A stretch of 64,000 nt of DNA from CAVOKN01 sp963696505 (GCA_963696505.1 CAVOKN010000016.1:5236-69235); one strand, 5' to 3'. Positions 7,901 to 15,831 are shown, counted from the stretch's first letter. A program made the numbers and translations. Notes: generated by a model not told the origin, from the letters alone.

Positions 7901-10798
7901 TCGGGGCTGTGGGCCTACGCCATTTCCGGCGACCTGCCGATCGTGCTGCTGCAGATCGGCGACGCGGCCAACATCGATCTCGTGCGCCAGCTCGTGCAGG
8001 CCCACGCCTACTGGCGCCTGAAGGGTCTGGCGGTGGATCTGGTGATCTGGAACGAGGATCACGCCGGTTACCGGCAACGCCTGCAGGAGCAGATCATGGG
8101 ATTGATCGCCTCCGGCATCGAGGCACACGTGATCGATCGACCGGGCGGCATCTTCGTGCGGCCAGCAGACCAGATATCGAGCGAGGACCGCATCCTGCTC
8201 CAGGCGGTGGCGCGCGTCGTCATCACCGACGGCCGGGGTACGCTGGAGGAACAACTCGACCATAGGCGTCTGGCGCCGCCGCGCGCCCCGCGCTTTTCGC
8301 CGACCCGGACCTATCGTGCCGAGACCCGAGCAGGCCCTGCTCCTGACGCGGCTGCTGTCATCGCCCAGGAACGCCACGACCTGATTCTTTTCAACGGGCT
8401 GGGCGGCTTCACCCCCGACGGGCGGGAATACGTCATGGGCCTGGCTCCGGGTCGGGTGACGCCGGCACCGTGGGTGAACGTCCTGGCGAATCCGCACTTC
8501 GGGACGCTCGTCTCGGAGAGCGGCGCCGCCTACACCTGGAGCGAGAACGCCCACGAATTCCGTCTCTCGCCCTGGCACAACGATCCGGTGAGCGATGCGA
8601 GCGGCGAAGCCCTGTACCTGCGCGACGAGGAAACCGGCCATTTCTGGTCCGCCACGCCGCTGCCTGCCGGTGCCGCCGCGGCGCACTACGCTTCCCGCCA
8701 TGGATTCGGCTACAGCGTCTTCGAGCACCGTTGCGATGGCATTCGCAGCGAGCTGTGGATCTACGTGGCGGTGGACGCGGCGCTCAAGTTCTCGGTGCTG
8801 AAGCTGCGCAACGAGTCGGGCCGGGCACGCCGGCTCTCCGCGACCGGCTACGTCGAGTGGGTGCTGGGCGATCTGCGGCCGAACTCCGCGATGCACGTGA
8901 GCACCGAGATCGATGCGCAGAGCGGCGCGTTGTATGCGCGCAACCCCTACAACGCCGAGTTTGCCGATCGGGTTGCCTTCTTCGACGTGGATGACCCGGC
9001 GCGCAGCCTGAGCGGCGATCGCGCGGAGTTTCTCGGGCGCAATGGCACGCTGCGCAATCCGGCCGCGATGAGTCGTTCGCGCCTTGCCGGAACGGTGGGC
9101 GCGGGCCTCGATCCCTGCGCAGCGATCCAGGTGAGTATCGACCTGGCCGACGGGCAGGAGCGCGACATCGTCTTCCGGCTTGGCGTCGGACGCAATGCCG
9201 ATGACGCCGGCAATCTGGTGCAGCGTTTTCGTGGATCCGGTGCCGCGCGCGACGCGCTCGAAGCGGTGTGGCAGCACTGGAACCACACTCTTGGCGCGGT
9301 GCAGGTGGAAACCCCCGATGCGTCCATCAACGTGCTGGCCAACGGCTGGCTGGTGTACCAGACGCTGTCGTGTCGTGTCTGGGCACGCAGCGGCTTCTAC
9401 CAGTCGGGTGGCGCCTTCGGTTTCCGCGACCAGTTGCAGGACGCGATGGCGCTGGTCCACACCGAGCCGGGTCTGCTGCGGCAACACCTGCTGCTGTGTG
9501 CGAGCCGCCAGTTCCAGGAGGGGGATGTCCAGCACTGGTGGCATCCTCCGTCCGGCCGCGGCGTGCGCACGCGCTGCTCGGACGATTACCTGTGGCTGCC
9601 GCTGGCCCTGTGCCGCTATGTCGCGAGCAGCGGCGACACCGGCGTGCTGGACGAGCCGGTGCCCTTCCTGGAAGGGCGCCCGGTCAACCCGGAGGACGAC
9701 TCCTACTACGACCTGCCCGGCCGCTCCGCCGAGGCGGCCAGCCTCTATCAGCACTGCGTGCGCTCCGTGGTGCACGGGCTGCGCTTCGGCGAACATGGTC
9801 TGCCGCTGATCGGCTCCGGCGACTGGAACGACGGCATGAACCTGGTGGGGATCGGCGGCAAAGGCGAGAGCGTGTGGCTGGGTTTCTTCCTGTGCGAAGT
9901 GCTCAGGCAATTCTCCGGCCTTGCGCGGGCAAAGGGCGACTCCGCCTTCGCCCAACGCTGCGAGGCGGAGGGCGAGCGGCTGCGCCAGAGCATCGAGCAG
10001 CACGGCTGGGATGGTGAGTGGTACCGCCGCGGCTACTTCGACGACGGCACACCGCTCGGCTCGGCGGGCAGCGCCGAATGCCAGATCGATTCGATTTCGC
10101 AGAGTTGGTCTGTGCTGTCCGCGCCGGGCGACGGGACCGGCAGCTTTGCGCGCTCGCGCAGGGCGATGCAGGCCGTGGACCAGCGGCTGGTGCAGCGCGA
10201 ACACGGGCTGATTCAACTTCTCGCCCCGCCTTTCGACAAGTCGGATCTGGACCCCGGCTACATCCGCGGCTACGTGCCGGGGGTGAGGGAGAACGGCGGG
10301 CAATACACCCACGGCGCGATCTGGACGGCGATGGCCTTTGCCGCCCTGGGCGATGCGCGGCGTGCCTGGGAACTCACGACGATGATCAATCCGGTTAGCC
10401 ATGCGTCATCGGCGCAGGGTGTGGCCACCTACAAGGTCGAGCCCTACGTGATGGCGGCCGACGTCTATGCCGTTGCGCCGCACATCGGGCGCGGCGGATG
10501 GAGCTGGTACACCGGGTCGGCCGGCTGGATGTACCGGCTTGTCGTGGAATCGCTGCTGGGTTTGCGACTGGCCGGGGAACGACTGTATCTGGCGCCCTGC
10601 CTGCCCGCGGATTGGCAGAGCTTCACGATCCACTACCGCTATCGGGAGACGGTCTACCACATCGTCGTGACTCAGACGCACGGTGGCGACGACGGGACGG
10701 GCGTTACCGTGGACGGTATCGAACAGCGCGACGGTGCGATCCCGCTGATCGACGACCGCCGGCCGCACTCGGTCGAGGTGATGGCAGTTTCGCGCTGA
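1988..10798 (+). CDS. ndvB: Cyclic beta-1,2-glucan synthase (NdvB type)
   Basis: This is a giant membrane enzyme of about 2936 aa (family about 2800) that makes cyclic beta-1,2-glucans, which are periplasmic osmoregulatory and surface glucans. The GTG at 1988 is chosen because GGAAAGG precedes it and the N-terminus (GYLRQINWRLW) fits the family. The GT84 glycosyltransferase part carries hydrophobic membrane segments near residues 435-500 and 860-900, the acidic motif LDTDTQLPRD near residue 660 and RHRWIRGDWQ near 808. A glucoamylase-like middle domain has MAHHQGMS near 1558. The C-terminal GH94 phosphorylase-like domain, which in this family controls ring size, has GSGDWNDGMN near 2608 with the catalytic Asp. 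An in-frame insertion encoding PAPLPQAGEGG sits between GDWQ and the next membrane segments and looks like a repeat element. The gene stands alone, with no transporter gene adjacent. Confidence 0.93.
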   Translation: MNTDTSLSGYLRQINWRLWRSGLPRMDSGEEPPLRSELFSADQMAQHGKALAGSHKLSEGRAADHLLARLASNESVLVGVCKLLATVATENRRITPAGEWLLDNFYLIEEQIRTAKRHLPKGYSRELPRLDSATAEPSAQRPRVYAIALEAVAHGDGRVDTESLSRFVAAYQTVTALKLGELWAIPIMLRLALIENLRRVGVRIADGWVERNQADAWADQMTETAKKDPKSLILLIADMARSNPPMVGAFVAELARRLQGRGPALALPLTWIEQRLSESGLTIEQLVQSENRQQAADQVSISNSIGSLRVLGAIDWREFVESLSIVEQTLLEDPAGVHGRMDFATRDRYRHATERIATQARMPEGEVARLTVELARAAAARDVGGGTDARAAHVGYYLIDKGLPVLERAARVRQTWMGSLRSAAQRSPLLLYLGGVALITAIVTGSLMLQARASVPPGGVSAGAFDLALIAIGMFLLLGASQLAVALVNWLATLVATPHALPRMDYSKGIPPQLRTLVVVPTMLTSASGVEDLIEALEVRFLANRDQHLHFGLLTDLRDAHQESLVEDDALVQLARTRIEELNAKYPRGAETAEADIFFLFHRPRRWNPQERIWMGYERKRGKLADLNARLRGGTGSASADGFSLVVGDATALSNVKYVITLDTDTQLPRDAARQFVGAMAHPLNRPRYDAARGRVTEGYGILQPRVAISLPGTNRSRYARLYGGEPGIDPYTRAVSDVYQDAFGEGSFIGKGIYDVDAFEQALGGRFPENRILSHDLLEGCYARAGLLSDVQLYEDYPARYSADVSRRHRWIRGDWQLAGWLLRRVPSCPAPLPQAGEGGVANCGARSMERNSLSVLSQWKLIDNLRRSLVPAALTLLLLAGWALLSPAWLWTLAVIAFLLIPSLCAAALDLLRKPEEVLLRQHLAAVARSGSRQMKQVAFELACLPYEASFSLDAITRTVWRMLVSRRNMLEWNPSSGADNTPLRRGSNDLAAELRAMWVAPAIAAGAAIHLAASAPAALVAAGPILLLWFASPFVVWWVSRPLVRRRATLTLEQTRFLRALSRRTWAFFDTFVGPQDHWLPPDNYQEYRAGAVAHRTSPTNMGLALLANLSAYDFGYIPCGLLVERTANTLRAMGGLERYRGHFYNWYDTQTLQPLSPQYVSTVDSGNLAGHLLTLRAGLLALGDDRIVGARLFDGLSDTLGILAATADPEDRVAAARLAAFRTELESASVTFGHTLAAAQSSLSRLAAGAAILVAQAVNEPEVEADTAPQGDATAGEAGWAQALARQCREALDELTLFADSSAADAIPTLRELARAGNARAAERLAEIGDLARQCAELARMEYDFLFDKTRNLLSIGYSVAERRADASYYDLLASEARLSSFVAIAQGHLPQASWFALGRLLTGTGGEPVLLSWSGSMFEYLMPLLVMPTYGNTLLDQTCKAAVARQIEYGRQRGVPWGISESGYNTVDVHLNYQYRAFGVPGLGLKRGLADDLVIAPYASVLALMVAPEEACLNLQRLAADGLIGKYGFFEAIDYTPARQRRGQSSAVVRAFMAHHQGMSLLALAYLLLERPMQRRFESDRLFQAVMLLLQERIPKATSLFSHTAQLSEVRAIPVAAQAPIRVFSSPDTPTPEVQLLSNGRYHVMVTNAGGGYSRWKDLAVTRWREDGTCDNWGTFCYLREVASGVYWFTAHQPTLKPAQSYEAIFSEGRAEFRRRDSIRAGEADGGDFETHTEIVVSPEDDIELRRVRIINRSRRRRQIDITSYAEVVIAPPAADALHPAFSKLFVQTEILPERRAILCTRRPRSIGEQAPWMLHLMAVHGVDVGAVSYETDRSRFIGRTRNTAAPQALTIPGALSGSAGSVLDPIVAIRCGLALDPEQSVVIDIVSGMAESRDLALCLVEKYQDRHLADRVFDLAWTHSQVVLRQLNASEADTQLHARLASPVIYASAGLRADPALLIRNRRGQSGLWAYAISGDLPIVLLQIGDAANIDLVRQLVQAHAYWRLKGLAVDLVIWNEDHAGYRQRLQEQIMGLIASGIEAHVIDRPGGIFVRPADQISSEDRILLQAVARVVITDGRGTLEEQLDHRRLAPPRAPRFSPTRTYRAETRAGPAPDAAAVIAQERHDLILFNGLGGFTPDGREYVMGLAPGRVTPAPWVNVLANPHFGTLVSESGAAYTWSENAHEFRLSPWHNDPVSDASGEALYLRDEETGHFWSATPLPAGAAAAHYASRHGFGYSVFEHRCDGIRSELWIYVAVDAALKFSVLKLRNESGRARRLSATGYVEWVLGDLRPNSAMHVSTEIDAQSGALYARNPYNAEFADRVAFFDVDDPARSLSGDRAEFLGRNGTLRNPAAMSRSRLAGTVGAGLDPCAAIQVSIDLADGQERDIVFRLGVGRNADDAGNLVQRFRGSGAARDALEAVWQHWNHTLGAVQVETPDASINVLANGWLVYQTLSCRVWARSGFYQSGGAFGFRDQLQDAMALVHTEPGLLRQHLLLCASRQFQEGDVQHWWHPPSGRGVRTRCSDDYLWLPLALCRYVASSGDTGVLDEPVPFLEGRPVNPEDDSYYDLPGRSAEAASLYQHCVRSVVHGLRFGEHGLPLIGSGDWNDGMNLVGIGGKGESVWLGFFLCEVLRQFSGLARAKGDSAFAQRCEAEGERLRQSIEQHGWDGEWYRRGYFDDGTPLGSAGSAECQIDSISQSWSVLSAPGDGTGSFARSRRAMQAVDQRLVQREHGLIQLLAPPFDKSDLDPGYIRGYVPGVRENGGQYTHGAIWTAMAFAALGDARRAWELTTMINPVSHASSAQGVATYKVEPYVMAADVYAVAPHIGRGGWSWYTGSAGWMYRLVVESLLGLRLAGERLYLAPCLPADWQSFTIHYRYRETVYHIVVTQTHGGDDGTGVTVDGIEQRDGAIPLIDDRRPHSVEVMAVSR
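4477..4548. repeat. REP-like palindromic insertion inside ndvB
   Basis: The first part is an imperfect hairpin built from CCTCTGCCC and GGGCGAGG around CAGG. It is followed by a perfect 8-bp inverted repeat (GAATTGCG at 4516-4523, CGCAATTC at 4541-4548). It resembles the intergenic CCCC-CAGGCGGGG-GAGGG element at about 39250-39300. It stays in frame and adds roughly 18 residues at a point where NdvB proteins, as I remember them, have a short linker between the transferase core and the following membrane segments. Confidence 0.5.
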
Positions 10799-10916
10799 TC
10801 GGGGACGGCTCGCGCCGGGGCGGGGGCGCATGCGTCGGGAAGCCTGCCTCATCGCGAGAAAGGGCCAGGCCGCTGCGAGCCATATTGCATGACGATGCCA
10901 CGGGGATCGGCAATAC

Positions 10917-12137
10917 ATGACCGAACGAGATTACGACATCGTGGTGTACGGCGCGACGGGCTTTGTCGGCCGGCTGGCGGCCGAATACCTTGCTCACCGT
11001 ATGCCCGGCGGGACGCTGCGCTGGGCGATCGCGGGGCGCAACCGCAGTAGGCTGGAAATCGTCAGGGAGCATGCTGGCGCTACGCCCGATGTGCTGGTTG
11101 CCGATAGCCGCAACCCGTCGGCCGTCGATGCGGTGTGCGCGCGCACGCGGGTTCTGCTCAACACCGCCGGACCGTTCGCGCTCTACGGCGGATCGGTGGT
11201 CGACGCCTGCGTTCGCGCGCAGACCCACTACGTCAACATCACGGGCGAGACGCCGTGGGTGAGGGGCCTCATCGAGCGCCATCACCAGCGGGCGTCGGCC
11301 AACGGCACGCGCATCGTTCCGTGTTGCGGCTTCGACTCGGTGCCGTCCGACCTCGGCAGCTACCTGACGGTGCGCCGCATGCAGCGCGAATTCGGCGTGC
11401 CCTGCGAACAGGTAAAGGGATACTTCCGCATGTCCGGCGGCATCAACGGCGGCACCGTCACCACTGCCCTGCACGGCTACGAATCCGGCGCCGCGCGGCA
11501 TCAAAGCGCTCCGTTTCTTCTCGATCCGCGGGATGTGCACAGCAGGATGCAGATCGAGGGCAATCGCGACGTGGCAGGCACGCTATACGATGCCGATATC
11601 GGAAGCTGGGTCGGGCCATTCGTCATGGCCCCGATCAACACCCGCGTGGTGCGCCGCAGTGCCGCCTTGTTCGACCAGTGGCAAGAAGGCTATGGCCCGG
11701 ACTTTGCCTATCAGGAGTACGTCAGATACAAGCCGCCGTTCGCGCGCTTGAAGGCCGGTGCGGCCACGGCCGGGCTGGGGCTGCTGGCGTGGGCCATGAA
11801 CAGCGTCACCGGCCGGCGCGTTCTGCAGCGCCTGATGCCGAAGCCGGGCGAGGGGCCTTCGGCGCGGAGCAGGGAAGCGGGGTGGTTCGTGTGCGAAATG
11901 CTGGGCGTTGCCGCGGACGGACGTCGCGTGCATGGCCACATGCGGCATCGGGGCGACCCGTCCAATCAGGCAACGGTGCGCTTCGTCTGCGAATCGGCCC
12001 TGTGCCTCGCGTTGCACGAGGCCGAACTGCCGGGCGGGCCCGGGAGAGGCGGCGTACTGACGCCGGCGACCGCCCTCGGCGACGTGCTGGCCGAGCGATT
12101 GCGGCAATCGGGTATGCCGATTGAGATAACCGTGTGA
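10917..12137 (+). CDS. Saccharopine dehydrogenase-like / trans-acting enoyl reductase family protein
   Basis: A 406-aa protein with an N-terminal Rossmann fold. YDIVVYGATGFVGRLAAEYL (residues 6-25) contains the GxTGxxG dinucleotide motif, and AIAGRNRSRL follows at the expected distance. VLLNTAGPFALYGG and YVNITGETPWVRG are typical of the saccharopine dehydrogenase NADP-binding superfamily. Members include mycobacterial trans-acting enoyl reductases and uncharacterised bacterial oxidoreductases. CCGFDSVPSDLG near residue 138 is a family hallmark. A hydrophobic segment (TAGLGLLAWAMNSV) lies near residue 283. The gene is separated from ndvB by 118 bp and has no pathway neighbours, so the substrate is unknown. 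NAD(P)H-dependent reduction of a lipid-like substrate is the family-level guess. Confidence 0.85.
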   Translation: MTERDYDIVVYGATGFVGRLAAEYLAHRMPGGTLRWAIAGRNRSRLEIVREHAGATPDVLVADSRNPSAVDAVCARTRVLLNTAGPFALYGGSVVDACVRAQTHYVNITGETPWVRGLIERHHQRASANGTRIVPCCGFDSVPSDLGSYLTVRRMQREFGVPCEQVKGYFRMSGGINGGTVTTALHGYESGAARHQSAPFLLDPRDVHSRMQIEGNRDVAGTLYDADIGSWVGPFVMAPINTRVVRRSAALFDQWQEGYGPDFAYQEYVRYKPPFARLKAGAATAGLGLLAWAMNSVTGRRVLQRLMPKPGEGPSARSREAGWFVCEMLGVAADGRRVHGHMRHRGDPSNQATVRFVCESALCLALHEAELPGGPGRGGVLTPATALGDVLAERLRQSGMPIEITV

Positions 12138-12312
12138 CTGAGCGGGGGAGGCGCAGCGGTATTCCGGGGTCGCGTCGCGTTTCTACGCGCAAGCGGCAGG
12201 GGCGTTGGGTCGAACCTGGCCAGATGGTGCGCAGGTCGCCTGCCCACCGTGATCGCAGTGGCGGTCACCGGCCCTGCCAGGCGTTGCCACCCGGCAAAAC
12301 TCCCGGGACTGC

Positions 12313-12441
12313 TTATCGCACTATAAGAGGCTGGACCGCCGACTTGGCATCCTTGTTGGATTTCTTCACGGCCCTCTTCTCTTTGAGATTGAGCGTGGGA
12401 TGCTTCTTGGTCTCTCGATTGCTTTTGCGGGTTGTGGTCAT
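12313..12441 (-). CDS. Small lysine-rich conserved protein, 42 aa
   Basis: The minus strand encodes MTTTRKSNRETKKHP and continues with KEKRAVKKSNKDAKSAV before a stop at 12313. The protein is strongly basic, with many Lys and Arg and no Cys or Trp, and is probably disordered in isolation. Similar 40-45 aa Lys-rich proteins with the same start recur in proteobacteria from memory. A GGAG lies about 11 bases upstream of the ATG at 12441. Function is unknown; nucleic-acid binding would be a guess from charge alone. Confidence 0.55.
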   Translation of the reverse strand: MTTTRKSNRETKKHPTLNLKEKRAVKKSNKDAKSAVQPLIVR

Positions 12442-12569
12442 GAATGCATGCTCCTGCAAATCGCTACGCTTCGTCCCGCATTGCTATTTCGGCGGCGCCA
12501 CGCAGCGTCTGCGCCAAGCTTACATGCTTGGGTTCCGCTTCCTGGTGCAACGCAAGGGAAGCTGGACGC

Positions 12570-12908
12570 TCAGCACGCAAGCGCAGGACTGTGGCTTTCC
12601 GCCAGATCCTTGACCATCTTGAGTCGATACGTCTCGTCGGATGCGGGATAGACGCAGACGCAATTGGCACCGTGCTTCTCGAAAGCCGCGAGATCGGCGG
12701 GTGTCCCAAGTGGATCCGACATGCTCGAGGTCTGCCCGATGTGTATCACTTCATGGTGGGCGCGCCGGAACGTGGTGTTGGTCAGGACCCGCTTGGTGAC
12801 GAAGAAGACGGCGCCCACGGGACGGAAGCGTGTCTGGAACGGCCAAGTCTGGAAGCAGTACCTTTCGCCCGACTTGCCCGTCAGGAGGAGATCCGCATAC
12901 TTGGCCAT
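12570..12908 (-). CDS. Conserved hypothetical protein, 112 aa
   Basis: A 112-aa soluble protein whose composition is that of a genuinely folded protein. MAKYADLLLTGKSGERYCF is followed by a beta-rich core (VGAVFFVTKRVL) and HHEVIHIGQTSSMSDPL. The tail FEKHGANCVCVYPASDETYR is, as I remember it, the most conserved part in homologues, which are annotated only as hypothetical. No catalytic motif is obvious. It is divergent from the lipase gene at 13099, with 190 bp between them that could hold both promoters. The small Lys-rich gene follows 128 bp downstream on the same strand. Confidence 0.7.
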   Translation of the reverse strand: MAKYADLLLTGKSGERYCFQTWPFQTRFRPVGAVFFVTKRVLTNTTFRRAHHEVIHIGQTSSMSDPLGTPADLAAFEKHGANCVCVYPASDETYRLKMVKDLAESHSPALAC

Positions 12909-13098
12909 GGCAACCTCGGAAGCTTCATCAATGGCTCATCCTACTCCCTATGGAGGGTGAAAGACAGATCAATCGCAGAGCATGCCTTTCAGCACCGTGG
13001 CCGTGCAACGGTAGAATTGCACCTGTGAAACTGCATTTGTGTTGCGTTCCTGGCCGGCAATCGGCCGCACTCTTTGCTCCCGTGTTCTGCGCCACACC

Positions 13099-14349
13099 AT
13101 GAGCAAGAGTGGTCATCTGCATCCGTCCGATATTCGCGGCGTCAGCCGCCTGGTGGTCGACGCGATAGTCGGCATTGCCCATCTGGTGGAGGCGATGCAC
13201 GTCAATATCGCACATCTGCCGGGCCTACCGCGCCCAGTGGTTCCCGGGCCTGCGGGCGGCATCACCGGCCTGGTGTATCGCAGCGTGCGCCTGATCGCCG
13301 CCGGCGTAGGGCAGGTGCTGGACGCAGCGCTCGCGAGGTTCGTTCCGCTGCTGGGCGCGAACGACTCCTCGCCGCGGCGCGAAGGCCTCTTGGCTGCGAT
13401 CAATGGCGTGCTGGGCGACTATCTTGCCGCTACCGGCAACCCACTGGCGGTCTCGATGCGGCTGCGCCGCGGTGGGCGTTCGCTGGATCTGGAACGTAAC
13501 GCTTTGAGCACCGCCGTGGAGCGTCCCAGTGCGCACCTGCTGGTGATGGTGCATGGCCTTTGCATGAACGACCTGCAATGGCGCCGGCGCGGTCAGGATC
13601 CCGCGGAGTCGCTGGCCCGCGACTTGGGACATACGGCGCTCTATCTGCACTACAACAGCGGTCGCCACATCTGCGCCAACGGCCGCGATTTCGCCGATCT
13701 GCTGGAGAGGCTGGTGGAACAATGGCCGGTACCTGTGGAGTCCATGACCATCATCGCCCACAGCATGGGTGGATTGGTCGCGCGCAGCGCGTGCCATTAC
13801 GCGGGCATCGCGGCTATGCGCTGGCCGGATTGCCTGCGCCAGATGGTCTTCATCGCCACGCCTCATCACGGAGCGCCGCTGGAGCGGGGTGGCAACTGGG
13901 TGGACCTGATCCTGGGAGTCAGTCCGTATACCGCGCCACTTGCGCGGCTTGGGAAGATCCGCAGTGCGGGCATCACGGATCTGCGCTACGGCAACTTGGT
14001 GAATGAAGACTGGGAGGGTCGCGATCGGTTCCAAGGCGGTGGCGACCGTCGGAGCGCTATTCCCCTGCCGGAAGGTGTCGCATGCTATGCGATTGCCGGC
14101 AGCAGTGCGCGGGCGATCGGCGATATGGGCCATAAGCTGCTAGGCGACGGGCTGGTCACCGTGGATAGCGCCCTGGGCCGGCATCGGGATTCGCGCAGAA
14201 CTCTCGGGTTTTCCGAGGACAGGCAATGGGTCGGAGCCGGCATGGGCCATCTGGAACTGCTGACCCGCGCCAAGGTCTGGGCGCGGATCCGTGGCTGGCT
14301 GTCGGGAGCAGAGAGGCCTGCCACGCATCCCTTTCCGCTCGCCGATTGA
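13099..14349 (+). CDS. Alpha/beta hydrolase, PGAP1/lipase-like
   Basis: A 416-aa serine hydrolase. After a 90-residue N-terminal region that may contact membranes or lipid, LLVMVHGLCMNDLQW holds the oxyanion-hole HG. IIAHSMGGLVARSACHY contains the nucleophile elbow (GxSxG variant HSMGG). FIATPHHGAPLERGGNW is typical of lipases and PGAP1-like esterases acting on bulky substrates. The C-terminal GDGLVTVDSALGRH and GMGHLELL probably supply the Asp and His of the triad. The ATG at 13099 (MSKSGHLHPSD) is preferred over upstream starts, which add only an Arg-rich unconserved tail. There is no clear signal peptide, so it is probably cytoplasmic or peripheral. The substrate cannot be deduced from neighbours. 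Confidence 0.85.
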   Translation: MSKSGHLHPSDIRGVSRLVVDAIVGIAHLVEAMHVNIAHLPGLPRPVVPGPAGGITGLVYRSVRLIAAGVGQVLDAALARFVPLLGANDSSPRREGLLAAINGVLGDYLAATGNPLAVSMRLRRGGRSLDLERNALSTAVERPSAHLLVMVHGLCMNDLQWRRRGQDPAESLARDLGHTALYLHYNSGRHICANGRDFADLLERLVEQWPVPVESMTIIAHSMGGLVARSACHYAGIAAMRWPDCLRQMVFIATPHHGAPLERGGNWVDLILGVSPYTAPLARLGKIRSAGITDLRYGNLVNEDWEGRDRFQGGGDRRSAIPLPEGVACYAIAGSSARAIGDMGHKLLGDGLVTVDSALGRHRDSRRTLGFSEDRQWVGAGMGHLELLTRAKVWARIRGWLSGAERPATHPFPLAD

Positions 14350-14499
14350 TCCCGGGTTGAACGACGCGTCAGCAGGCTGCGTGTTGCCGGGACTCGATTG
14401 GATCGTCGAGGCGAAGCGCTTCCTTGGGAGATGAGCCCGGCCATCTTCTTGGCGATCTCTTGCCGGGTCTCGGCGACGATCCCATAGCTACTGTTGGAG

Positions 14500-14670
14500 T
14501 TAGGCCATTACCCGTTCCCAGACGGGTCTGCCAAGCATGGATTGCAGAGCCTTTGGCCCACCTATCGCCATGAGCTGCGGAGGGTCAATACCGCCATCGC
14601 TTGCAGCAGTTGAGAAGCGCCTTGCGCCAGACTTTCCCCGCATTCTGTGGGAGCGAATTTCAATCGACAT
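14500..14670 (-). CDS. Possible small ORF, 56 aa
   Basis: An ATG at 14670 preceded by AGGCGAGC opens a 56-aa frame (start MSIEIRSHRMRGK, end GRPVWERVMA) just downstream of the response regulator gene. The ending looks protein-like (PPQLMAIGGPKALQSMLG), but I know no family. It may be a small gene, a remnant, or chance. The rest of the 14350-14690 gap shows nothing firm. Confidence 0.25.
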   Translation of the reverse strand: MSIEIRSHRMRGKSGARRFSTAASDGGIDPPQLMAIGGPKALQSMLGRPVWERVMA

Positions 14671-14690
14671 GCTCGCCTGAGTGAGCGCTT

Positions 14691-15323
14691 TCAGGAATCG
14701 AGTTTCCGCTCTATCACGTAGCGGGTGAGTTCGGCGTTGGACTTGAATCCCATCTTTTCGAGCACCCGCGTGCGGTAGGTACTGACCGTCTTGGGGCTGA
14801 GATGCAGCCGGTCGCCGATTTCCTTCAGGCGCTTGCCGGTGCTCATCGACAGCATTACCTCGAATTCTCGCGCTGAGAGCGACTCGTGGGCTTGCTTCGC
14901 GGGGGCGGTCAGGGAGCCGGCAAGCAGCCTCTCGGCAAGCCGCGGACTCAGATATCTCGCACCCTTCGAGACGCGCCGGATGGCATCGAGGATTTCCTGG
15001 GGCTCGCTGTCCTTCATCAGGTAGCCCGCGGCGCCGGCGTTGAGTGCCGCCATCGCATAGTCGTCCTCGGGGTACATGCTGAAAATCAGCACCTGGAGTG
15101 CGGGTAGCTTCTGCTTGATGCAGCGCAAGACCTCGAGTCCGTTGATGTCGGGCAATGCGACGTCCAGGAGCACCAGGTCGAAGGCCTGCCGCCCGAGTAT
15201 CGCGAGCGCCTCCTTGCCGCTGTCTGCCTCGCCCGCGATCTGCAGGTCGGGCGCGCTGGCGAGAAACTGCTTCAGTCCGCCGCGGACTACCGAGTGGTCG
15301 TCGGCGATGAGTATGCTGGTCAT
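14691..15323 (-). CDS. Response regulator, NarL/FixJ (LuxR-type HTH) family
   Basis: A 210-aa two-component DNA-binding regulator. The receiver domain (residues 1-120) has the acidic pocket DD at 8-9, phospho-acceptor D54 in LVLLDVALPD, the conserved Ser in IFSMY and the Lys in YLMKDSEP. The C-terminal GerE-type helix-turn-helix contains LSAREFEVMLSMSTGKRLKEIG and SPKTVSTYRTRVLEKMG, like UvrY/FixJ relatives. The partner kinase is probably the degraded PAS/HATPase remnant immediately upstream at 15552-15831. If so, this regulator is now an orphan or is driven by one of the other kinases in the window. Target genes are unknown. Confidence 0.93.
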   Translation of the reverse strand: MTSILIADDHSVVRGGLKQFLASAPDLQIAGEADSGKEALAILGRQAFDLVLLDVALPDINGLEVLRCIKQKLPALQVLIFSMYPEDDYAMAALNAGAAGYLMKDSEPQEILDAIRRVSKGARYLSPRLAERLLAGSLTAPAKQAHESLSAREFEVMLSMSTGKRLKEIGDRLHLSPKTVSTYRTRVLEKMGFKSNAELTRYVIERKLDS

Positions 15324-15551
15324 CAGGTATCGATTGCCTTTGCGTCGGAGATCCCGCCGGCGGGGGCATGGTCACGCCGGTACATTGCGGCGATCGATGC
15401 GTCCGGCGAGTGGAAGCGGCGCCGCCTGTGGCCCCGATGATACCTGCCCCGGTGCGACCCCTTGCCAATCTGGCCTCGGCCATGGGCGGTCTGCGGTGGC
15501 GAACCGGGGAGGTACTCACATGGGGCAGGGTGCGCCGCGGGAGCGCCGCTT

Positions 15552-15831
15552 GCCGCCTACCTGGCGTGCGTCGATCCGGACGACCGGGCGCGGCTGAACG
15601 GCGTCCTCCGGGGGCTGACTCCGCACGCGCCCCAATGCGAGGCGAGTTATCGGTTGCGGGATCGATCGGGTACCTACGTTTCTGGCATCGACAGCGGTAG
15701 GGCGAGCTTCGATGCGGCGCAGCGGCTCGGGACTCTGGAACATCGAACGGCGCCTGGGCATGATCGGCGGCCGCATCGAAATCGAAAGCGAACCGGGTGA
15801 GGGGACCATCGTTCGGCTATCGGCGCCCATC
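15552..15831 (+). pseudogene. Remnant of a PAS sensor histidine kinase
   Basis: One frame reads a PAS C-terminal half: AAYLACVDPDDRARL, then YRLRDRSGTYVSG. It runs straight into IDSGRASFDAAQ, which resembles the G1 box (DxGxGFD) of a HATPase domain. After a shift of frame at about 15717 the next frame reads GSGLWNIERRLGMIGG and IEIESEPGEGTIVRLSAP, the G2 box and last strand of a NarX/DegS-type HATPase. The whole dimerisation and phospho-acceptor region is missing, and no start codon context is left. This is therefore an internally deleted and frameshifted kinase gene, divergent from the NarL-type regulator at 14691-15323. Confidence 0.7.

Noticed and set aside
7664..10402. 912-codon minus-strand open frame opposite ndvB
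   Set aside because: Its length is striking but is explained by the codon bias of the plus-strand gene; no domain or start site.
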